Of a stretch of 64,000 nt of DNA, positions 19,014-27,478 are shown piece by piece. A program made the translations under genes and the position numbers. The stretch lies in the NCBI RefSeq assembly GCF_029016285.1, contig NZ_CP091975.1:806001-870000 (forward strand), written 5' to 3'. Under the pieces are notes generated by a model. The model saw only the letters and a list, made by a program, of their open reading frames with translations. It was not told the DNA's origin and did no database searches. Every line of letters starts with the position of its first letter. The stretch's first letter is position 1. Source of the DNA: Vibrio sp. DW001 (lineage in GTDB: Bacteria; Pseudomonadota; Gammaproteobacteria; Enterobacterales; Vibrionaceae).

Positions 19014-19361
19014 TTACTTGAAAATGTCTGAATATTGAGGGGCTTTAAAGCCAATATGAAGCTGACCGTCTACGTTAAGTATAGGTCGCTTAATCATGGC
19101 TGGATGTTCTACCAGCAATGGAACGACAGATTGTTGATCTATGCTCTCTTTTTGCTCTTGAGTCAATTGACGATAAGTTGTCCCTCTTTTATTCAGTACC
19201 TGCTCCCAGCCTAGTTGCTGGCAAAAACCTTCAACGAGGTTGTTATCTACCCCGTTTTTACGGTAATCGTGAAAATCAAAACTGATATCTGCCTCTTGTA
19301 ACCATTTTTTGGCTTTTTTTATGGTGTCGCAGTTTGGAATACCGTACATGGTAATAGTCAT
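19014..19361 (-). CDS. yffB: ArsC/Spx-family protein YffB
   Basis: 115 residues. A thioredoxin-fold ArsC-like protein with the single cysteine in YGIPNCDTIKKAKKW and the conserved IKRPIL block. E. coli YffB lies directly upstream of dapE, as here, and is thought to be a glutathione-dependent thiol reductase; its substrate is not established. aaagga sits six bases before the ATG at 19361. Its start and promoter region are duplicated in decayed form about 2.4 kb away at 21740-21880. Confidence 0.88.
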   Translation of the reverse strand: MTITMYGIPNCDTIKKAKKWLQEADISFDFHDYRKNGVDNNLVEGFCQQLGWEQVLNKRGTTYRQLTQEQKESIDQQSVVPLLVEHPAMIKRPILNVDGQLHIGFKAPQYSDIFK

Positions 19362-19362
19362 C

Positions 19363-19458
19363 TTTATTCCTTTATTGTCGCTTTAACGTGAATCCTATCA
19401 GGAACCTGCCTATCAAACAAAATAACAACAAAATCTAATCTATGACATATTTCTTCCT
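19363..19458. repeat. copy A of a 96-bp diverged direct repeat (yffB upstream region)
   Basis: This segment, from just before the yffB start codon outward, shares long stretches with 21784-21880 in the same orientation: tttattcc..tttattgtcg, cctatca.gaacct, aaaataacaa and acatattt. It includes the yffB ribosome-binding site. The rest of 19459-19686 holds one imperfect hairpin (19563-19595: aacattaaaccgt / acggttcagtgtt) and the chemoreceptor promoter, with no gene I can support. Confidence 0.8.
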
Positions 19459-19642
19459 GCAGGCAGTTAACTCTTGGAAATACGAGTAGGTCGACCATCA
19501 AGGTATGGCTGGATTATGTCTTGATAAGGGACTAGTTGAGTATGCATAGACCCCCACATATCAACATTAAACCGTTTTTTGTACGGTTCAGTGTTCCCAA
19601 GATATCGGGATTGTATTAGTCTTACGATTGAAAAAAATAAAC

Positions 19643-19648
19643 TATAAT
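19643..19648 (+). promoter_or_regulatory. -10 element for the chemoreceptor gene
   Basis: A perfect TATAAT lies 38 bp before the chosen start, in an AT-rich stretch. No good -35 or sigma-28 element is present at standard spacing. Confidence 0.4.
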
Positions 19649-19686
19649 TAACAATAAATTAACGTCTATTACCCAAAGAGTTGTCT

Positions 19687-21600
19687 ATGAATAATATTCT
19701 CAATTTTAAAGGCCGCATCATTACCGCGGCAATCACTTTCCTGATTTTATCGATGGGTATTTTATCCTATGTCTCATTTAACCGGTTGGCTACTGTCGCG
19801 ACACAAGGAGCCGATAGTTATTCGATGTTGCGCATTCAACACGGTGCAGAGCAAACATCAGGTTTTATTAGAGGTATAAAGCAAGATATTGAGGTTGCAG
19901 CTGATCTATTTATTGGTTTGAAAGGTGATGATGAGGTGATGTCACTGCTAACTAATATCGATAAATTGTCAGATGCTACGGCTATTGTTGTGGGCTATGA
20001 AGATGGTAGTGCCTTGAATAGTAACAAAGGTCGGTACGACGAAGGTAAATACGATCCGAGAGTACGAGGCTGGTATACTGCTGCAAAAAATAGCCGAAAA
20101 ACTATTATAACGGATATCTATACAGGTAAATCAACGGGTACGCTAATGGTCAGTATCGCCACGCCTTTTTACTCGAATAGTAAACTTGATGGCGTACTTC
20201 TTGCGGATGTAGAGCTGACAGCACTGACCAGAATTGTTGAAAAATCCGTGTTCAATGGTGCCATTGCGGCGTTATATGACAATACCGGATTGACTATCGC
20301 ATCAACGGGCGAAGTTGATGTTCCTGGTCAATCCCGCCTTTCAGATTTTGCTGAATTGGTTGGGGTTGAAAACGCGATGTTGACCGAAGATAAAGGCGTG
20401 TTTGAGTTCTCACTGCTTGGTACGGACAAAGTCGCATTTTTCCAGACTATTCAGCTAACGGATGCCACTAAGTGGCACATATTGGTAGGATTGGATAAAT
20501 CGGTTGTCTACAAGGTTCTGGATGAATCATTAGCTTCTTCCGTTATCACGACAATAATACTGGTTATTGTTTCTGCCATACTGCTTTCACTGGTGCTTGC
20601 TCAAGCTTACAAGCCAGTATTGGCGCTAAAGAAGACCGTGCAAGACCTTTCAAGCGGAAATGGTGACCTTACCAAACGTCTACCAATCACGAGATCGGAT
20701 GACCTTGGTCAAATATCAGAAAATATCAATATCTTTGTGGAAAACTTACAGAACATGATGCTGGATATTTCGCAGGCATCGACCCACATTAGCGGTAGCA
20801 TTTCCGGCTTGCAGGAACTGACAAGAAACAATGCCTCTGTACTAGGTCAGCATAAAAGTGAGACAGATCAAGTGGTTGTCGCTCTGGATGAAATGAGCGC
20901 CACATCAAATGATGTCGCTAAAAATACCGCTGATGCAGTTGAATTTACAGGTAAAACAAATACCCAAGCAGAAGAGTCAAAGCGGGTCGTGACCGGAGCA
21001 ACTCAGACAGTAAGTGAACTCGTTGAGCGAGTTGAGGAAGCTTCTGGCCATATTAATCAAATGGGCAATGAGATTTCTGAAATTGCGGATGTGCTTAAGG
21101 TCATTGGTGATATCGCGGATCAAACCAATCTGCTCGCACTAAATGCGGCTATCGAAGCGGCACGAGCAGGAGAGCAGGGACGTGGGTTTGCTGTTGTAGC
21201 AGATGAAGTTCGCGCATTGGCATCTCGAACTCAACAAAGTACCTCTGAAATTCAAGGTACCATCAATCGGTTAACTAGTAGCTCAGAGAAGGTGATTAGT
21301 ACCATGATCAGCACTAAATCCAGCTGTGAAGATGCTTCCACTCAGACATCTCTGGTTGTTACTGATCTGGACCAGATCAGTAATTCAGTTGAGGGGATCA
21401 ATAATCTAAACTTGCAGATTGCCACAGCAGCAGAACAGCAGAATTCCGTTGCTGAAGAGATTACTCGTAATATGACGAAGATTCAGGAAATGGTTCAGCT
21501 TATTTCCGCGAGTGGAGTGGATGCTGACAATGAAGCCTCGGCGCTCGCGGCGGCAAATAGTCAACTGACAAGTATTGTCGGACGTTTTAAGCTTCAGTAA
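19687..21600 (+). CDS. methyl-accepting chemotaxis protein with amino-acid dCache_1 sensor
   Basis: 637 residues. The order is a transmembrane helix near 8-30, a periplasmic dCache domain at about 35-275, a second helix near 283-305, HAMP, and a cytoplasmic signalling domain with the hairpin tip [20 protein letters not shown]. The sensor carries the full dCache_1AA amino-acid pattern: Tyr122, Arg127, Trp129, Tyr130 (YDPRVRGWY), Tyr145 and Asp174. It should therefore report amino acids or related amines to CheA/CheW. The ATG at 19687 is six bases from aaagag; a TTG at 19681 is less likely. The gene lies inside a duplicated and IS-scarred segment, which suggests it was acquired or rearranged. 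Confidence 0.93.
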   Translation: MNNILNFKGRIITAAITFLILSMGILSYVSFNRLATVATQGADSYSMLRIQHGAEQTSGFIRGIKQDIEVAADLFIGLKGDDEVMSLLTNIDKLSDATAIVVGYEDGSALNSNKGRYDEGKYDPRVRGWYTAAKNSRKTIITDIYTGKSTGTLMVSIATPFYSNSKLDGVLLADVELTALTRIVEKSVFNGAIAALYDNTGLTIASTGEVDVPGQSRLSDFAELVGVENAMLTEDKGVFEFSLLGTDKVAFFQTIQLTDATKWHILVGLDKSVVYKVLDESLASSVITTIILVIVSAILLSLVLAQAYKPVLALKKTVQDLSSGNGDLTKRLPITRSDDLGQISENINIFVENLQNMMLDISQASTHISGSISGLQELTRNNASVLGQHKSETDQVVVALDEMSATSNDVAKNTADAVEFTGKTNTQAEESKRVVTGATQTVSELVERVEEASGHINQMGNEISEIADVLKVIGDIADQTNLLALNAAIEAARAGEQGRGFAVVADEVRALASRTQQSTSEIQGTINRLTSSSEKVISTMISTKSSCEDASTQTSLVVTDLDQISNSVEGINNLNLQIATAAEQQNSVAEEITRNMTKIQEMVQLISASGVDADNEASALAAANSQLTSIVGRFKLQ

Positions 21601-21609
21601 TTATTACGT

Positions 21610-21737
21610 TGTTCCGCTTATAGTAGGTTGACGGTTTTTAATAAAAGGTCAGAAGCTTTTCGTTCTGACCTTTTTGATGCACGTCACTTAGTGCATTTAT
21701 CGCCAATCTTAAGTGCAGCTTCACCTTATCGTTAAAG
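21610..21737 (-). mobile_element. relic of the IS3-family element end
   Basis: This stretch resembles the end of the intact IS at 50164. It starts tgttccg (IS: tgtcccg) and shares ttgacggttttaata.aaggtcagaagcttttcg.tctgacctttt. Translated on the minus strand it reads VHQKGQNEKLLTFY where the intact transposase ends VHKKGQSEKLLTFY. It begins nine bases after the chemoreceptor stop and is cut off inside the transposase 3' end. Its hairpin (21643-21674, 12-bp stem plus T-run) probably now terminates the chemoreceptor transcript. Confidence 0.85.
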
Positions 21738-21739
21738 AA

Positions 21740-21783
21740 TACATCTGCTCAAAGTTTGTAATGTCATATAGGGTAGTTATCAC
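21740..21783 (-). pseudogene. truncated duplicate of the yffB 5' end
   Basis: On the minus strand this reads VITTLYDITNFEQM, aligning with the yffB start MTITMYGIPNCDTI at Thr4, Tyr6, Ile8 and Asn10, and at about two thirds of the bases. The active-site Cys is Phe here. The frame runs into the IS relic and stops. Together with repeat copy B it marks a second, broken copy of the yffB promoter and first 14 codons. Confidence 0.7.
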
Positions 21784-21880
21784 TTTTATTCCCTTTATTG
21801 TCGATTTAAGGTAAACCCTATCAAGAACCTTCCGATCAGATAAAATAACAATTAATTGTAATCTATTGCACATATTTCCC
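21784..21880. repeat. copy B of the diverged yffB-upstream repeat
   Basis: It is in the same orientation as 19363-19458, with about three quarters of positions shared by eye. It lies directly outside the yffB fragment, as copy A lies outside intact yffB. From 21881 to 22015 I see only an AT-rich leader and a possible nine-codon frame. Confidence 0.8.
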
Positions 21881-21945
21881 TAAATGGAATTAAGAATGTG
21901 CACTTATTGATCGAACGCAAAAACAATCATAGGGAAAAAGAAATA

Positions 21946-21975
21946 ATGGCACACGTTGTCAATTTTATTTATTGA
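21946..21975 (+). other. possible nine-codon leader peptide
   Basis: ATG at 21946, preceded by agggaaaaag, encodes MAHVVNFIY and stops at TGA 21973-21975. It has a better ribosome-binding site than the gene that follows 40 bp later in another frame. It could be a leader peptide or the remnant start of a frameshifted version of the next gene. Confidence 0.3.
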
Positions 21976-22015
21976 AATCAATAGTCCTCTAGACAAAGTA
22001 GTAATGGAGATATCG

Positions 22016-22300
22016 ATGGAGTTGAGTCCTGTTTTTGCGAGAAGGCTGTATTTGGCGCTTTTAGTAGAAAATTTAGATAGGCCGAATGTGCCTAAATTGA
22101 TCGAAAAAACTGGATGGCCGCGTAGGACTATTCAAGATGTGCTGAAAGCATTACCTGGCATAGGGATTGAACTTATGTTTGTTCAAGATGGCCGAAGGCA
22201 TAATGATGGGTACTATCAGTTATCTGATTGGGGGCCTTTTGATAGCCAATGGGTTCTGGAACGCAAAGTCGAAATAGCATCTACACTCGGTTTTCGTTGA
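22016..22300 (+). CDS. small winged-helix DNA-binding protein
   Basis: 94 residues from the ATG at 22016, chosen because ggag lies six bases upstream; in-frame starts at 22004 and 21956 would lengthen it. The sequence has a helix-turn-helix pattern, VPKLIEKTGWPRRTIQDVLKAL, followed by a wing-like beta segment (IELMFVQDGRRHNDGYYQL). It resembles short winged-helix regulators of vibrios with unknown targets. It stands alone, flanked by the duplicated yffB region upstream and a terminator downstream. Confidence 0.75.
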   Translation: MELSPVFARRLYLALLVENLDRPNVPKLIEKTGWPRRTIQDVLKALPGIGIELMFVQDGRRHNDGYYQLSDWGPFDSQWVLERKVEIASTLGFR

Positions 22301-22335
22301 ACCTAAATTATAATAGATTACTTTTTATATGAAAG

Positions 22336-22367
22336 AAGCGCCTTACAATAGATGTCGGCGCTTTTTG
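22336..22367. terminator. terminator after the winged-helix gene
   Basis: A 7-bp stem (aagcgcc / ggcgctt) with a 14-nt loop runs into a T-run on the plus strand. Confidence 0.7.
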
Positions 22368-22368
22368 T

Positions 22369-22752
22369 TTAATTAAGGCCGTTATTTATGATGTTAATCG
22401 GAAGAGATAAGTCGCCATCGGGGTAATTGCACAGGTAAGCGGTGCCAACGAATGTGACTGATGTTGCAAAATCAATTGGACTGAGCAAAAAGACAGTATT
22501 TGCACCCATTTCATGCGCATGGTTTTTCATCTCGTTTAACGCCCCTCGAATCATGGTGTCGTTAGCAAAGAAAAGGTAGCTATACCAATGACCTTCATTG
22601 CCGGTTACTTCGCCCCTCCATTCACAATATTGAAATCGGTAAACGCTATCCGTACGAATATGTACCTGAGAAGCCTCAGAGAGCAAAGTCTTGCTAGGTA
22701 TGCTACACCCGACCAAGAAGCTGACACAAAAAAAAGAGAACCATTTTATCAT
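22369..22752 (-). CDS. DUF4156 lipoprotein
   Basis: 127 residues. The lipobox FLVGCS puts the lipidated cysteine at residue 16. The mature part has the DUF4156 pattern: a Cys and GEVTGNEG segment, then NEMKNHAHEMGANTV. RcsF and YjfY-like lipoproteins share this fold, but no function is established for this member. It starts seven bases after DUF2956 on the same strand, so the two form a unit. Confidence 0.78.
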   Translation of the reverse strand: MIKWFSFFCVSFLVGCSIPSKTLLSEASQVHIRTDSVYRFQYCEWRGEVTGNEGHWYSYLFFANDTMIRGALNEMKNHAHEMGANTVFLLSPIDFATSVTFVGTAYLCNYPDGDLSLPINIINNGLN

Positions 22753-22759
22753 GACGACC

Positions 22760-23107
22760 CTAACCTAGAGATAAATAAGCAATAAATGCAATCCAGCTTA
22801 CTAATAGTAGTAGCCATGGGGCTAATTGGTTGCTTTTTTTAGTAGGTGCAGGCTCGATTTGCGCAGTCTGAGTATCGTTTTGATCATTGGATGCAGTTTG
22901 TTTCTCTTTTTGATGCTTTTTTCGTGCTCGATCGGCTTGTCGATTTTTCTCTTTTTGCTGTTTTTTATATAGAGCAATGCCCTTTTCTATACCCTGAGCA
23001 ATCAGTTTTGTTTGGTCTTTAGTTTGCCCTGGCTTTTGTGTTGCTTTGGCTATTTTCATTGCTTCCGCTTGTGATTCAGGTGAGATCTGGTTTTTATTGA
23101 TTGTCAT
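22760..23107 (-). CDS. DUF2956 membrane protein
   Basis: 115 residues. The N-terminal 75 residues are very rich in Lys, Gln and Glu and look helical (KGIALYKKQQKEKNRQADR). A C-terminal hydrophobic helix (LAPWLLLLVSWIAFIAYLSL) acts as a tail anchor. I recognise DUF2956, found in vibrios and relatives, function unknown. It is upstream of the DUF4156 lipoprotein gene. Confidence 0.8.
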   Translation of the reverse strand: MTINKNQISPESQAEAMKIAKATQKPGQTKDQTKLIAQGIEKGIALYKKQQKEKNRQADRARKKHQKEKQTASNDQNDTQTAQIEPAPTKKSNQLAPWLLLLVSWIAFIAYLSLG

Positions 23108-23192
23108 AGAGATTCTTACAGAAAAATGAGTAACCTACATAGATTATATGATATATCCTCTTAGATAAATAAATTGATGTAGTTAGTGATAA

Positions 23193-23651
23193 GTGCGTTA
23201 TTCAATAGAAGAGTATGACAGTGACGGATTCTTAAAAGCGCCCAAATTACTGTGGGTAGGCTGGTTATTTTTAGCCAAGGCTTGGATCATCTTCATCGTC
23301 GCGGGAGCGAGCAGGGATATGGGAGCGAAGCTTTTAGAAATCATATACCCCGTACATGCAGCGTTATATCTTGGCTTGATCATGGGTTTTCCTGTGCTGG
23401 TCCTAATTTGGCTACTTGGTCTTCGCAAACCGGATCGAAAAAGGATCTGTAGAGTGGTTTCATATGGAAAAATCACAACGATATTAACGATATTGATCCA
23501 GATGGGGCTCGTTATCTATCAAATCTATCTTGATAATATTCAATTTGGTTGGGCGAATGCAGTTACGCTGTTAGGTCTCATTTGGTTGATGATCTATATT
23601 TCGAGAAGTAAAAGAGTAAAAGATTGTTTTCGTTCACCGTTATTAAGCTAA
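23193..23651 (+). CDS. DUF2919 inner-membrane protein (YfeZ-like)
   Basis: 152 residues with four membrane helices. The family N-terminus is visible as MRYSIEEYDSDGFLKAPKLLW. Translation begins at a GTG at 23193 with only a weak ribosome-binding site, but this start gives the expected DUF2919 N-terminus and no ATG fits better. Function unknown. E. coli yfeZ lies near yfeX; here yfeX is the next gene, so the neighbourhood is conserved. Confidence 0.78.
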   Translation: MRYSIEEYDSDGFLKAPKLLWVGWLFLAKAWIIFIVAGASRDMGAKLLEIIYPVHAALYLGLIMGFPVLVLIWLLGLRKPDRKRICRVVSYGKITTILTILIQMGLVIYQIYLDNIQFGWANAVTLLGLIWLMIYISRSKRVKDCFRSPLLS

Positions 23652-23737
23652 GAGAATGCATGGATAGTTTTAATTCAGTACATTCAATTATATATAATAT
23701 AAATTAACTCGTTAGATGAATTTTTTGGAGACACGTT

Positions 23738-24637
23738 ATGGCAAAATATCAAACTGCTATCGTCCCTGGGGCGGGACCATTCGCACTTTATGTCCAAATT
23801 AAGGTTAAATCACAGCCAAAAAAAGTAGTGCAGCAGTTAAAAATGATACCGGCATTGGTGGAAGAACTGAATAGAAGCCAAGTGAATGCCGATTTGACCT
23901 CTTCCATTGCGTTTAGCAAATCATTTTGGAGCCAAACTAATCAACCTGTCCCTGACGAGTTAATCGATTTTATTCCTCTTGGTGAAGGAACAATTATTGC
24001 GCCTGCAACGGATGTTGATGTGCTCATTCATTGTCATTCTAATCGTCATGATTTGCATTTTTATCTGCTTCGGAAATTAATGACAGAAATTTCAGAGTAT
24101 GTGGATATTGTGGATGAAACCTATGGTTATCGTTTTATGGATGCCAGAGATATGACGGATTTCATAGACGGAACAGAAAATCCAGTTGGTGACGAAAGAA
24201 GAGACGTTGCAATTATTCCTGACGGTATCTTTTCTGGTGGCAGTTACGTTATGGCTCAACGATTTATTCATAATTTACCAGCATGGAATAGATTATCGGT
24301 AACAGCACAAGAAAAGGTCATTGGACGAACCAAGCCCGACTCCATTGAGCTTGATGATGTTCCTGTTGCCTCGCATGTAGGACGTGTCGACATAAAAGAA
24401 GAAGGGCAGGGGCTGAAAATTGTTCGACACAGTTTGCCTTACGGTTCGGTTACTGGCGATCATGGTTTATTATTCCTTTCTTACTGTAACACCCTACATA
24501 ACATCAAAGTTATGCTAGAGAGTATGTATGGTGTTAGTGATGGAAAAAGTGATCAAATGTTACGCTTTACTCAAGCAGTAACGGGTGCTTATTTCTTTGC
24601 ACCATCAAGTGAAATGTTACAAGCATTAGAGGTTTAA
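23738..24637 (+). CDS. yfeX: DyP-type haem peroxidase YfeX
   Basis: 299 residues, the same length as E. coli YfeX. The DyP signature FIDGTENP is at 142-149 with catalytic Asp144, and the proximal haem ligand is His213 (ASHVGRVD). The distal region KIVRHSLPYG carries the conserved Arg. The protein has no signal or Tat motif, so it is cytoplasmic. Proposed roles in the family are peroxidation of porphyrinogens and dyes; the claim of haem deferrochelation is disputed. A good ttggagacac ribosome-binding site precedes the ATG. Confidence 0.92.
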   Translation: MAKYQTAIVPGAGPFALYVQIKVKSQPKKVVQQLKMIPALVEELNRSQVNADLTSSIAFSKSFWSQTNQPVPDELIDFIPLGEGTIIAPATDVDVLIHCHSNRHDLHFYLLRKLMTEISEYVDIVDETYGYRFMDARDMTDFIDGTENPVGDERRDVAIIPDGIFSGGSYVMAQRFIHNLPAWNRLSVTAQEKVIGRTKPDSIELDDVPVASHVGRVDIKEEGQGLKIVRHSLPYGSVTGDHGLLFLSYCNTLHNIKVMLESMYGVSDGKSDQMLRFTQAVTGAYFFAPSSEMLQALEV

Positions 24638-24658
24638 TCGACCTTGTATTCTTTCCTC

Positions 24659-24687
24659 AAAGAGAGCCAATTCTAGGCTCTCTTTTT
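24659..24687 (+). terminator. terminator after yfeX
   Basis: A 10-bp stem (aaagagagcc / ggctctcttt) with a T-run ends three bases before the next gene's sigma-28 promoter. Confidence 0.9.
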
Positions 24688-24689
24688 CC

Positions 24690-24716
24690 TAAAGTTTTTC
24701 GCTGAAGCGCCGATAA
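24690..24716 (+). promoter_or_regulatory. sigma-28 (FliA) promoter of flagellin 1
   Basis: taaagttt, an 11-bp spacer and gccgataa match the sigma-28 consensus TAAAGTTT-N11-GCCGATAA at every position. It ends 30 bp before the flagellin ATG. Confidence 0.93.
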
Positions 24717-24746
24717 CAGCCTGAGATCCCTATTTAAGAAGGCGCT

Positions 24747-25880
24747 ATGGCTGTTACTGTTAATACCAATGTTTCTGCATTGATTGCACAACGAAACCTA
24801 AGTCTGTCAACGAATATGTTGAATCAGTCTTTAGAACGCTTGTCTTCAGGAAACCGTATTAATAGCGCCAAAGATGATGCTGCAGGTCTACAAATCTCCA
24901 ATCGCCTCAATTCTCAAATGCGTGGTTTAGATGTCGCTGTTCGTAATGCAAATGATGGTATTTCTATTATGCAGACGGCAGAAGGCGCCATGAAAGAGAC
25001 CACCAACATTCTCCAACGAATGCGAGATCTCTCTCTTCAGTCATCGAATGGCTCGAATAGTAAGTCCGAGCGAGTGGCTATTCAAGAAGAGATGACGGCG
25101 CTAGATGATGAACTTAATCGTATTGCCGAAACGACATCATTTGGTGGTAATAAATTATTGAATGGTAATTTTGCTAGTGCGTCCTTTCAAATAGGCGCAT
25201 CGTCAGGTGAGGCCGTTCAAGTAGATTTAGAAAACATGCGTTCTGATACTAAGAATATGGGTGGGTTTAGTTACATTGCTAACGGATTGGCTGATAAAGA
25301 ATGGCAAGTTAAGCCCGGACAGAATCATTTGGTTATGCAGTTCACCAATAATCGTGGTCAAGATGAAACGATTCATATAAAAGCGAAGCATGGCGACGAT
25401 ATTGAAGAGTTAGCCACTTACATTAATGGACAGACCGATACGGTATCGGCGTCAGTGAATGAGGATGGGCAGTTACAGATATATATAGCAGGTGATAAAG
25501 CAGGCAGTAGAATGAGTTTTGGCGGTAATCTTGCCAATGAACTTGAGATGTCTGGTCCAATCATCGAAACTGTGCATGATTTAAACCTTACCACTGTAGG
25601 GGGCTCTCAAAGAGCGGTTGCTGTTATAGATAGTGCGATGAAGTTTGTTGATAGCCATCGTTCAGAGCTTGGTGCTTATCAAAATAGGTTTAGTCACGCG
25701 ATAAGTAATCTCGACAATATTCACGAGAATATAGCCAGTTCTAAGAGTCGAATCAAAGATACCGACTTTGCTAAAGAAACCACGCAGATGATAAAACAAC
25801 AAATACTTCAACAGGTGAGCACGACTGTTCTAGCACAGGCGAAACAAACGCCTAATTTAGCACTAACCCTGCTGGGTTAA
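24747..25880 (+). CDS. flagellin (first of tandem pair)
   Basis: 377 residues. The conserved flagellin ends are clear: the N-terminal D0/D1 helices ([20 protein letters not shown]) and the C-terminal [15 protein letters not shown] ... LALTLLG. The central region is short and variable (about 175-280). It is exported through the flagellar apparatus and polymerises into the filament. Vibrios carry several flagellins (flaA-F); which paralogue this is cannot be settled here. It diverges from its neighbour mainly in the middle and at the N-terminus ([16 protein letters not shown]). Confidence 0.95.
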   Translation: MAVTVNTNVSALIAQRNLSLSTNMLNQSLERLSSGNRINSAKDDAAGLQISNRLNSQMRGLDVAVRNANDGISIMQTAEGAMKETTNILQRMRDLSLQSSNGSNSKSERVAIQEEMTALDDELNRIAETTSFGGNKLLNGNFASASFQIGASSGEAVQVDLENMRSDTKNMGGFSYIANGLADKEWQVKPGQNHLVMQFTNNRGQDETIHIKAKHGDDIEELATYINGQTDTVSASVNEDGQLQIYIAGDKAGSRMSFGGNLANELEMSGPIIETVHDLNLTTVGGSQRAVAVIDSAMKFVDSHRSELGAYQNRFSHAISNLDNIHENIASSKSRIKDTDFAKETTQMIKQQILQQVSTTVLAQAKQTPNLALTLLG

Positions 25881-26009
25881 ATTCAACGACGGCTCTCGGC
25901 CGTAAATTGAAGAACTTTAGCCTTTACTTTAAAAAACTGACTATTTTATTACTCTCTTCACGTTTTCCTGCTCAGAGGCATTTTTTTCTGATTTTTCTAA
26001 AATTTTTTC

Positions 26010-26036
26010 TAAAGAATTCCCAATATAAGCCGTTAT
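26010..26036 (+). promoter_or_regulatory. sigma-28 (FliA) promoter of flagellin 2
   Basis: taaagaat, an 11-bp spacer and gccgttat fit the sigma-28 consensus with exact spacing and two mismatches in each element. The leader that follows holds a stem (26063-26085, ggttttccga / tcggaaacc) and several GGA triplets before the start codon. Confidence 0.75.
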
Positions 26037-26116
26037 AAAAAGTAACTTTGAGAGAACTACTTGGTTTTCCGAGACGTCGGAAACCGCTTTAACGGAAAAT
26101 CAATTGGAGAATCACC

Positions 26117-27247
26117 ATGGCAGTAAATGTAAATACAAACGTAGCCGCAATGACAGCACAACGTCACTTGTCTGGCGCCGCGAGCGACCTAAACAGCTCA
26201 ATGGAACGCCTATCTTCTGGCTTTAAAATCAACAACGCAAAAGACGATGCAGCGGGTCTACAAATCTCGAATCGTTTGAATGCACAAAGCCGTGGCTTAG
26301 ACGTAGCAGTACGAAATGCAAACGACGGTATTTCGATTGCCCAAACCGCTGAAGGCGCGATGAAAGAAACATCGAACATCCTTCAACGTGTTCGTGATTT
26401 GTCACTTCAATCTGCCAACGGCTCTAACTCAAAACAAGAGCGTGTAGCGATTCAAGAAGAAGTAACAGCACTGAACGACGAATTAAACCGAATAGCGGAA
26501 ACCACATCATTCGGTGGTAACAAACTGCTTAACGGCACACACGGAACGAAATCTTTCCAAATCGGTTCGGATAATGGTGAAGCGGTCATGCTTAGCCTAA
26601 AAGACATGCGTTCAGATAATGCGATGATGGGCGGTAGCGCTTACAAAGCGGAGAATGGTCAAGGTAAAGATTGGGCTGTATCTAAAGATGCAACAATGGT
26701 TATCGGCTTGACGAACAAATCTGGCGATGTACAAGAATTTACCGTTAATGCGAAAGCTGGCGACGATATTGAAGAGCTAGCAACGTACATCAATGGTCAG
26801 CAAGATGCAGTGAGTGCTTCTGTTGATGAAGATGGTCGTCTACAAGTTTTTGCTGGTAACAACACGGTTCAAGGCGAAGTATCATTCAGTGGAACCCTAG
26901 CGGGTGAGCTTGGTATGGGCCCAGCAACGGCGGTAACGGTCGATACTCTTGACGTGACTTCTGTCGGTGGAGCGCAAGAAGCGGTTGCTGTTGTAGATGC
27001 AGCGATGAAGTATGTGGACAGCCATCGAAGTGAGCTTGGTGCATTCCAAAACCGTTTCGACCACGCAATCAATAACCTAGACAACATTAACGAGAATGTT
27101 AACGCGTCTAACAGCCGAATCAAGGATACTGACTTCGCGAAAGAAACCACCGCGATGACTAAGTCTCAAATCCTGCAACAGGCATCAACGTCAATACTTG
27201 CTCAAGCGAAGCAAGCACCGAATACAGCACTTAGCTTACTCGGTTAA
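26117..27247 (+). CDS. flagellin (second of tandem pair)
   Basis: 376 residues with the same D0/D1 ends as the first copy ([42 protein letters not shown]). The shared segment [14 protein letters not shown] shows the middle is homologous too. A strong ribosome-binding site (ttggagaatcacc) precedes the ATG, and by eye codon choice is more uniform than in copy 1, which suggests high expression. It has its own promoter and terminator, so the two flagellins are transcribed independently. Confidence 0.95.
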   Translation: MAVNVNTNVAAMTAQRHLSGAASDLNSSMERLSSGFKINNAKDDAAGLQISNRLNAQSRGLDVAVRNANDGISIAQTAEGAMKETSNILQRVRDLSLQSANGSNSKQERVAIQEEVTALNDELNRIAETTSFGGNKLLNGTHGTKSFQIGSDNGEAVMLSLKDMRSDNAMMGGSAYKAENGQGKDWAVSKDATMVIGLTNKSGDVQEFTVNAKAGDDIEELATYINGQQDAVSASVDEDGRLQVFAGNNTVQGEVSFSGTLAGELGMGPATAVTVDTLDVTSVGGAQEAVAVVDAAMKYVDSHRSELGAFQNRFDHAINNLDNINENVNASNSRIKDTDFAKETTAMTKSQILQQASTSILAQAKQAPNTALSLLG

Positions 27248-27278
27248 TTCTGACAACAACACCCGTTGTCATCTCCTT

Positions 27279-27305
27279 AAACCCAGCCTATATGGCTGGG
27301 TTTTG
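27279..27305 (+). terminator. terminator after flagellin 2
   Basis: An 11-bp stem (aaacccagcc / ggctgggttt) with a 5-nt loop and T-run lies 31 bp past the stop. The stretch 27306-27417 holds nothing I can identify. Confidence 0.9.
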
Positions 27306-27417
27306 TTGTCTTAAGGAAAGCGACGTCAGCCTATATAGGCATCTTAAATCGAGAATCGAACAACGTGAGTAAAGAAAGAGGACGAAATTTGTTCCGTTTT
27401 AGTTTTTAAAGGTATAA

Positions 27418-27447
27418 AAAAACCGCTGATGTAAACATCAACGGTTT
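27418..27447 (-). terminator. terminator after crr
   Basis: The stem aaaccgctgatg / catcaacggttt (one mismatch) is followed by a run of T on the minus strand. Confidence 0.8.
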
Positions 27448-27478
27448 CTATTTCGTTACTAAGCGCTAATCGAATGAA

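Noticed and set aside
19361..23200. Prophage or genomic island around the chemoreceptor
   Set aside because: No integrase, phage genes or tRNA junction; only repeats and one IS relic are present, with conserved genes on both sides.
25881..26116. Sigma-54 promoter for flagellin 2, as known for vibrio flaA
   Set aside because: I found no TGGCAC-N5-TTGC element; a sigma-28 promoter fits instead.
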